From NCBI GenBank assembly GCA_001898785.1, contig MKVE01000019.1:1-64000 (forward strand): 64,000 nucleotides of DNA, given 5' to 3'. Positions 60,226-64,000 of the stretch are shown here, one piece after another (position 1 is the first letter of the stretch; every line of letters begins with the position of its first letter). The translations under genes were made by a program, and so were the position numbers. Source of the stretch: Chryseobacterium sp. 36-9 (GTDB taxonomy: Bacteria; Bacteroidota; Bacteroidia; Flavobacteriales; Weeksellaceae). The notes beneath the pieces were generated by a model that had not been told where the DNA came from, did not search any database, and saw nothing but the letters and a program-made list of their open reading frames with translations.

Positions 60226-60840
60226 TTACCTCACTTTACTCTTGCTATTCTTCGGTTTTTCTTTCAAGGTAATGATCACGGCCCCGTATTTTGCCTTTGA
60301 ACCATATATTACCATTGCGGATTCGCCCTTAAGAACATCGATTCTCTCAATTGTGTTTTGGTCTAGGCTCTTCATTTTTCTTTCAGTAATGATTTTTCCT
60401 TCCAGAATGTAAAGTGGTTCTTTTGTATCATTTGGCATTTGGATAAATTTCCCTAACATTCTTAAGGAGTCATTCTTTGGAAATGGAATATTTGCAACCT
60501 CGCCTTTAACTCGGTTAGTAAACGTATCCTTTTTCACTTCACAAATTTGCTTCGGTTGTGTCTGAGCAGAAACAATACCTCCGGAAGTGAGTACAAAACC
60601 GACCGCAAACTTTGCAAACAAAGAATTGATAAAAGAATGGCTGAGGTTTCTGTCCAGCTGATCTACCCGAAAATTTCCGCAGATATTGGATTGGGCGGAG
60701 AGATCCTGTATAATATCGAAGTCGGAGGATCTGGTAAAATCTCTTACACTCTTGGAACAGACCTGGCAGAATCTGCCTTTTTCCTCGGGTGTCATATCTG
60801 CCCAGTTTTCGTGACACGGTTTTGGGATGGTAACTATCAT
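60226..60840 (-). CDS. Cys-knuckle membrane protein with TonB-plug-like tail
   Basis: A 204-residue protein in three parts. The cytoplasmic start has a likely metal knuckle, KPCHENWADM...FCQVCSKSVRDF (Cys9, Cys24, Cys27). One membrane helix lies near 68-90 (FAKFAVGFVLTSGGIVSAQ). The outer part (about 130-195) resembles the plug segment of TonB-dependent receptors (LYILEGKIITERKMKSLDQNTIERIDVLKGE, GAVIITLKEK). No barrel follows. The Cys-knuckle N-terminus recurs in Chryseobacterium membrane proteins. Function is unknown; a signalling or anti-sigma-like role is only a guess. Confidence 0.7.
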   Translation of the reverse strand: MIVTIPKPCHENWADMTPEEKGRFCQVCSKSVRDFTRSSDFDIIQDLSAQSNICGNFRVDQLDRNLSHSFINSLFAKFAVGFVLTSGGIVSAQTQPKQICEVKKDTFTNRVKGEVANIPFPKNDSLRMLGKFIQMPNDTKEPLYILEGKIITERKMKSLDQNTIERIDVLKGESAMVIYGSKAKYGAVIITLKEKPKNSKSKVR

Positions 60841-60901
60841 ATTAATTCATTTTATAATAAAGATGCATAATCCTGAAAAAGGTTGGAAATGATTTGAACT
60901 A

Positions 60902-61660
60902 TTACAAATGAAAATACCGCGGATCGGGATATTGAAACTCAAAATCCAATTCTTGAATCAGCTTTTCGGGCGAAATGGTTCTGCCTTTGGTAGCGCGCCC
61001 ACCAGAGTAGGAGAGCCCTTTCTGGGCATTGATGACTTCTTCTTTACTGGGATGGATAGGCGCTACGATGTTGTAAACCTTGGATTGGGATTTTTGCTTC
61101 AGCATTTTTTCGATGGCGGAACAGATATCGGCGTAATGGATGTGGTTTACCAACTGATCGGGATTGGAGATGTTGTAATTCTTGAGGAGTCTATTATCGC
61201 CCATCAAACCAGCCAATCTCAGGATATTGGTTTGAGGGAATCTTTCCAGAATAAAACTTTCACTTTCCACTTCCTGTGCGGGCAGGTCTTCCTCTATAAA
61301 TTCTTTTTCAATCTGAGGATAAACGCCGGTCGAACTCATTAAAAACAATTGACCTTTGTAATTGCCAAGGAAATTGAGGAGGTTCTGGCGTTTGTGACTC
61401 ATTGGAATCTGTGCGCCCCGGATTCCGGAAAACGGAACGCTGATGATGATGGCGTCCAGATCTTTGGCGACTGTCCAAGGTTGCATCTCAGCATCTAACG
61501 TATCAGGAAAACTGGTCAGAGTGGCGTGGTAGCCTTTATTGTTGAGTTCTTGTGCTTTGGCAGGTGTTGTTGTGGTGGCGAAGATTTTATATCTGCCCAA
61601 TAGTCTTTCTGCGATGTGATTGCCGAGCCAGCCGAAGCCTATTATTCCTAGGTTTTGCAT
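60902..61660 (-). CDS. NAD(P)-binding Rossmann protein (YeeD/SDR-like)
   Basis: A 252-residue protein of the extended SDR/epimerase superfamily. NLGIIGFGWLGNHIAERLL (about 3-21) is the dinucleotide site. Further family segments are LFLMSSTGVYPQ and ILRLAGLMG. The conserved YxxxK of true SDR enzymes is not obvious. Homologues include YeeZ-like proteins. Substrate unknown. Base composition is a little more GC-rich than its neighbours. Confidence 0.82.
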   Translation of the reverse strand: MQNLGIIGFGWLGNHIAERLLGRYKIFATTTTPAKAQELNNKGYHATLTSFPDTLDAEMQPWTVAKDLDAIIISVPFSGIRGAQIPMSHKRQNLLNFLGNYKGQLFLMSSTGVYPQIEKEFIEEDLPAQEVESESFILERFPQTNILRLAGLMGDNRLLKNYNISNPDQLVNHIHYADICSAIEKMLKQKSQSKVYNIVAPIHPSKEEVINAQKGLSYSGGRATKGRTISPEKLIQELDFEFQYPDPRYFHL

Positions 61661-61742
61661 TGTTTTGATTACATTACGCTACTTGAACGGACGAGGAGCT
61701 TTAATATTAAGACTTCAAAAATATCAATTAAAATCCATACAG

Positions 61743-61822
61743 TTTGTCATCCCATAGGTATCTCAAGTCTTAAAAGAATAGCTTGGGAAAATTTAGAGCT
61801 TAGATCCCCTAGGGATGACAAA
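61743..61822. repeat. REP-like imperfect inverted repeat
   Basis: TTTGTCATCCC...ATCT (from 61743) is matched inversely by AGATCCCCTAGGGATGACAAA (61802-61822). It forms an 80-base stem-loop of the kind that recurs as a repetitive palindrome in flavobacterial genomes. Only this copy is in the window. Confidence 0.5.
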
Positions 61823-61854
61823 AATGATGGTTGAAGTGCTTGTTCAGAACAAAA

Positions 61855-61876
61855 AACTCAGCATTGCGCTGAGTTC
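61855..61876 (-). terminator. DUF6261 gene terminator
   Basis: Perfect eight-base stem AACTCAGC / GCTGAGTT with a five-base loop and a six-T tract on the minus strand. Confidence 0.8.
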
Positions 61877-61881
61877 GTGGA

Positions 61882-62589
61882 TTATGGATTGTTGCCCTGG
61901 TCATTATCTTTCGGTTTCTGATCCGAGTTCTTGGCGGCCTTCACCAGCTCATTGGTGTCGCTGTAGAGCAGTTCCCAACCCGGAACCTCTTTCATCACCG
62001 TCAAAAGATTAAGATACGCTTTCAGATTTTTCTCCAGATCTTTCCGGATGGCAGAGGCGCTGGTCATCTGTCTCAGGTCTGCGTTGGCTTCTGCCTGATC
62101 AGCGAATAACGTTTCGAAAGCCTCGTGCTTGCTCTTCATCTCTCCGAATGCTGCATCCAGGGAAAGGTTTTTCAGCTTCTGTATATTTTCTGCTGTTTCC
62201 AGGGTCTCTATCAGCTTTTTCATCTGGGCTGTTTGGGAAGAATAGCTCAAACGGTCGAGGTCCAGTCCGAAGGTTTTGAAGATACCATACAGATCCACCG
62301 CTGACTGATAATTGGATGCGGAAGGCAGTTGTCTGTAACCATTGAGAAACGCTTTCAGATTTTTGTAGGCAACATCCCGCTCATGGTCCACCGTGGCAAC
62401 ATCTTTTCCTTTTCCGCTGTAGATCTGCTTGGTATAGACCAGGTCATAACTGGCGTAGGAGGTCTGCAAAGTCGCCGTAAGAGGGTGGTTGGTGATCACA
62501 GGATATTTCCCTGACTGGATGTTGCTGAGAATTCTCTGAGCCAAAGTCGCAAGGTCTTTGGTGCTCAGCTTAGTGAGTGCAATTTTCAT
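61882..62589 (-). CDS. DUF6261 family protein
   Basis: A 235-residue, nearly all-helical cytoplasmic protein of the DUF6261 family. The start IALTKLSTKDLATLAQRILSNIQSG is the family signature. The body contains long amphipathic helices (VDHERDVAYKNLKAFLNGYRQLPSA, then TLETAENIQKL). The Pro/Asp/Asn tail is disordered. By eye its codons are richer in G and C than those of neighbouring genes, which suggests transfer. The family lies mostly in Bacteroidetes, often in multiple copies, and its role is unknown. A tandem-repeat array begins about 65 bases upstream. Confidence 0.8.
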   Translation of the reverse strand: MKIALTKLSTKDLATLAQRILSNIQSGKYPVITNHPLTATLQTSYASYDLVYTKQIYSGKGKDVATVDHERDVAYKNLKAFLNGYRQLPSASNYQSAVDLYGIFKTFGLDLDRLSYSSQTAQMKKLIETLETAENIQKLKNLSLDAAFGEMKSKHEAFETLFADQAEANADLRQMTSASAIRKDLEKNLKAYLNLLTVMKEVPGWELLYSDTNELVKAAKNSDQKPKDNDQGNNP

Positions 62590-62654
62590 CTGTTTGTATT
62601 TTTTGATTAATTAATTAAACCAAATATATAAAAACTTCTTTAATTACAAACAAG

Positions 62655-62876
62655 CTTGTTTCAAATCAACGGAGCCTTCCGGAAGTCAAAAACACTATTG
62701 TTTTAAATCAAAAAAGTCCTCCGGAGGTTTCCCGCAACTTGCAGGAGACTTCCGGAGGACTACGGAAGTTACAAATAGGATTGTTTTAAATCAACGGAGG
62801 TATTGGGAGATTTCCCGCAACTTTTGGGAGATTTCCGTAGGACTACGGAAGGAATAAACATAATTGTTTTAAAACA
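62655..62876. repeat. 83-bp tandem repeats upstream of DUF6261 gene
   Basis: ATTGTTTTAAATCA recurs at 62697, 62780 and (slightly changed) 62863; the two full units are 83 bases each. A short first unit of about 42 bases begins at 62655. Each full unit holds a TTTCCCGCAACTT core and a hairpin near TTCCGtAGgaCTACGGAA. In the first full unit, AGTCCTCCGGA (62715-62725) pairs perfectly with 62751-62761. It is not a CRISPR: the units abut with no unique spacers. The gap 62590-63181 contains only repeats. Confidence 0.7.
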
Positions 62877-62888
62877 AATAAGAGCTTT

Positions 62889-62956
62889 CGGTGGCGCGAG
62901 CTTCTAGCTCGTGTATTTATTTATTTTTGGGTACGAGCAAGATGCTCGCACTAGCG
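62889..62956. repeat. REPIN-like pair of palindromes
   Basis: CGAGCT-TCT-AGCTCG (62897-62911) and CGAGCA-AGA-TGCTCG (62934-62948) are two hairpins whose flanks (GCGCGAG, CTCGTG and GTACGAG, CTCGCAC) match in inverted order. Two REP-type palindromes facing each other form a REPIN. Confidence 0.55.
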
Positions 62957-62980
62957 GGGGTTATCATAATCAATTCAACA

Positions 62981-63010
62981 GATTGCTTCGTCGTTCCTCC
63001 TCGCAATGAC
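62981..63010. repeat. Interspersed palindromic repeat (GATTGC...GCAATGAC)
   Basis: GATTGCTTCGTCGTTCCTCC followed by TCGCAATGAC. The ends ATTGC and GCAAT pair, with a partly paired interior. This motif is a recurrent genomic palindrome in several bacterial groups. Confidence 0.5.
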
Positions 63011-63025
63011 GTCTCAAACAAACGC

Positions 63026-63061
63026 TCATCCACAAAATTTTGCAGCGTCACTTTTCAAATT
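63026..63061 (-). pseudogene. Displaced fragment of the hutU 3' end
   Basis: This segment matches 63716-63750, the last codons of hutU, at about 27 of the first 30 bases. It reads KVTLQNFVDERL against KVTLPNFVDESL in the intact gene. The two copies lie 690 bases apart in the same orientation and enclose the DUF559 element. Confidence 0.65.
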
Positions 63062-63075
63062 ATACCACGGCTGGG

Positions 63076-63147
63076 AATTCCCCTCCTTTGGAGGGGTGGC
63101 AGAAATTCAGAGAATTTCTGACGGGGTGGTTCTCAATTTCTCCACCT
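63076..63147 (+). repeat. Left terminal inverted repeat, three hairpins
   Basis: Hairpins are CCCCTCC-TTT-GGAGGGG, AGAAATTC-AGA-GAATTTCT and GGTGG...CCACC. The first 56 bases match the inverted right end except in the second hairpin and one base of the first loop. Confidence 0.7.
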
Positions 63148-63181
63148 GAAAGAAAAAACTTAAATTCATAAAAAAATACAA

Positions 63182-63601
63182 ATGTCAGGAAAAGAAATGC
63201 TAACCCAAATTGAGGGTATTATCATCTACCGCAATTTTGTGGAAAACCTACCTTACAATCCGCTCCTGAAAGCTTTGACCAAAGAAAAAAGAAAATTGAG
63301 AATTCTGTCTGAAGTCTTATTCTGGAAACAGGTTCGAAACAGAACATTCCACAACATTGATTTTGACAGACAAAGGATTATTGGCAACTATATTGTCGAT
63401 TTTTATGTAAAAACGTTGGGACTTGTGATTGAGATTGATGGGTTCAGTCACGACCTTAAACAAGAATATGACCTGGAAAGGACAAAGTTTCTGGAAAGTC
63501 TGGGTCTGAAAGTTTTTAGAATTACGGACTGGGATGTGAAGCACAATCTTTCTGTGGTGATGAAGGAATTGGAAGATTTTATTATTGAAAATTATAGTTG
63601 A
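63182..63601 (+). CDS. DUF559 domain endonuclease-like protein
   Basis: A 139-residue protein of the DUF559 family, related to the Vsr-type PD-(D/E)XK nuclease fold. The start LPYNPLLKALTKEKRKLRILSEVLFWKQVRN leads into FDRQRIIGNYIVDFYVKTLGLVIEIDGFSHD (about 57-87), which supplies the Asp and the Glu-x-Asp of the metal site. The tail RTKFLESLGLKVFRITDWDV is also typical. Family members are thought to cut or process DNA, but activity is unproved. The gene is bracketed by inverted repeats, which argues for mobility. Confidence 0.85.
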   Translation: MSGKEMLTQIEGIIIYRNFVENLPYNPLLKALTKEKRKLRILSEVLFWKQVRNRTFHNIDFDRQRIIGNYIVDFYVKTLGLVIEIDGFSHDLKQEYDLERTKFLESLGLKVFRITDWDVKHNLSVVMKELEDFIIENYS

Positions 63602-63619
63602 AATTTCTCTGAGCTAATA

Positions 63620-63698
63620 GGGTGGTTGGATTCATTCACGATAACCACCCCGTCAATTCGCCTTTGGCGAATCGCCACCCCTCCAGAGGAGGGGAATT
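63620..63698 (-). repeat. Right terminal inverted repeat, three hairpins
   Basis: Inverse of the left end. GGGTGGTT (63620-63627) pairs with AACCACCC (63643-63650), AATTCGCC-TTT-GGCGAATC is the variable hairpin, and CCCCTCC-AGA-GGAGGGG is the outer one. The last bases adjoin the hutU stop codon at 63700. Confidence 0.7.
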
Positions 63699-63699
63699 T

Positions 63700-64000
63700 T
63701 CAGCTTAATAGACTTTCATCCACAAAATTCGGCAACGTCACTTTTAGATTCGGTTCTGCTTCCATGGCTCTTTTGATAGCGAAAACAGCACCTTCATTTC
63801 TTGCCCAGCTTCGTCTTGAAATTCCGTTATTTACATCCCAGAAAAGCATTGATTTTAACCTTCTGTCAGCATCATCGCTTCCATCCAATAACATTCCGAA
63901 ACCACCATTAATGACTTCTCCCCAGCCAACACCGCCGCCGTTGTGAATGGAAACCCACGTCGCACCACGGAAACTGTCACCAATGACATTATGAATTGCC
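63700..64000 (-). CDS. hutU: Urocanate hydratase, C-terminal part (cut by window edge)
   Basis: Only the last 100 codons are in the window. The enzyme adds water to urocanate in histidine breakdown, using a bound NAD. The visible part holds GATWVSIHNGGGVGWGEVINGGFGM and LLDGSDDADRRLKSMLFWDVNNGISRRSWARNEGA, the conserved C-terminal motifs of HutU. It ends KVTLPNFVDESLLS. The stop codon TGA lies two bases beyond the end of the DUF559 element, so insertion may have fixed the last codons. Its upstream part lies beyond 64000. Confidence 0.93.
   Translation of the reverse strand, partial: AIHNVIGDSFRGATWVSIHNGGGVGWGEVINGGFGMLLDGSDDADRRLKSMLFWDVNNGISRRSWARNEGAVFAIKRAMEAEPNLKVTLPNFVDESLLS

Larger units (their letters stand above)
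63076..63698. mobile_element. Candidate one-gene mobile element: DUF559 nuclease between covarying inverted repeats
   Basis: A 623-base unit. Its ends are 56-base inverted repeats, left 63076-63131 and right 63643-63698. Read from the outside, both begin AATTCCCCTCC and end GACGGGGTGGTT. An outer hairpin CCCCTCC/GGAGGGG is shared. The inner hairpin differs in sequence (AGAAATTC-AGA-GAATTTCT on the left, GATTCGCC-AAA-GGCGAATT on the right), yet both pair. A third GGTGG/CCACC hairpin follows on each side. The single gene between encodes a DUF559 nuclease. There is no transposase and no evident short target duplication. Confidence 0.6.

Noticed and set aside
62655-62876. Possible CRISPR array or retron RNA in the tandem repeats
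   Set aside because: Units are 83 bases, abut directly and have no unique spacers. No cas gene or reverse transcriptase lies in the window.
63055-63716. Classical insertion sequence downstream of hutU
   Set aside because: There is no transposase and no short exact target duplication at 63076/63698, so I describe it as a candidate one-gene element, not an IS.

Overview
The window comes from an AT-rich member of the Flavobacteriia, most likely Chryseobacterium or a close Weeksellaceae relative. Several things point there: secreted proteins with type IX secretion (T9SS) C-terminal sorting tails, PorT beside menG, GldB and GldC beside nadE, the GLPGLI, DUF3098, DUF6090, DUF2490 and DUF6261 families, a 6S-like RNA next to zapA, and promoters of the Bacteroidetes form TTG-N(17-23)-TAnnTTTG. 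There is no rRNA, CRISPR array, prophage, integrase or recognisable transposase.

Layout. 1-5.7 kb: GLPGLI protein, DEAD-box helicase, SMP-30 lipoprotein, MerR regulator, helix-hairpin-helix protein, outer-membrane barrel. 5.7-10.5 kb (minus): rluF, a T9SS protein, then truB, uppP, DUF3098 and ftsX. 10.7-19.4 kb: topoisomerase IB, nnr, mscL, rpsA with a structured leader, two T9SS-exported proteins including an M36 protease. 19.4-24.4 kb: YtxH-like protein, glycosyltransferase, small secreted protein, pentapeptide protein, gamma-glutamyltransferase. 24.5-32.7 kb (minus): rny, 6S RNA, zapA, a ZapB-like coiled coil, porT, menG, ribD, nadE and several envelope proteins of unknown function. 33.3-40.6 kb (plus): gldB, gldC, metB, acetyltransferase, endonuclease/phosphatase-family protein, unknown proteins, pheA. 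40.6-43.1 kb (minus): parDE module with a palindromic operator, a frameshifted pseudogene, amino-acid permease. 43.3-46.1 kb: HAD-like protein, serA, ansA, tRNA-Ser(GGA). 46.1-53.8 kb (minus): two Cys-ladder leucine-rich-repeat T9SS proteins, a lipoprotein, an S41 protease, a LuxR-type response regulator with its 7TM histidine kinase, a lipoprotein. 54.2-56.3 kb: small lipoprotein, Crp/Fnr regulator, a small gene behind a Crp-like site and a long leader, CinA. 56.3-61.7 kb (minus): LptF/G permease, NADP-GAPDH-type aldehyde dehydrogenase, DoxX, a Cys-knuckle/plug-like protein, an NAD(P)-binding protein.

The last 2.3 kb (61.7-64.0 kb) differs from the rest and is the accessory part. A DUF6261 gene, richer in GC by eye than its neighbours, is followed upstream by 83-bp tandem repeats, a REPIN-like pair of palindromes, another interspersed palindrome and a displaced second copy of the 3' end of hutU. 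Then comes a 623-bp unit made of one DUF559 (Vsr/PD-(D/E)XK-like) nuclease gene between 56-bp terminal inverted repeats, lying directly against the stop codon of hutU. The inner hairpins of the two terminal repeats differ in sequence but both keep perfect or near-perfect pairing. This single-gene, nuclease-plus-palindrome element is the strongest candidate here for an undescribed mobile system.

How genes work together: PorT, GldB and GldC belong to the T9SS/gliding machinery, and the window also encodes five likely T9SS cargo proteins. ftsX, zapA, the ZapB-like protein, uppP and LptF/G serve division and envelope assembly. The remaining core genes are scattered housekeeping functions in RNA modification, translation and NAD, amino-acid, riboflavin and menaquinone metabolism.
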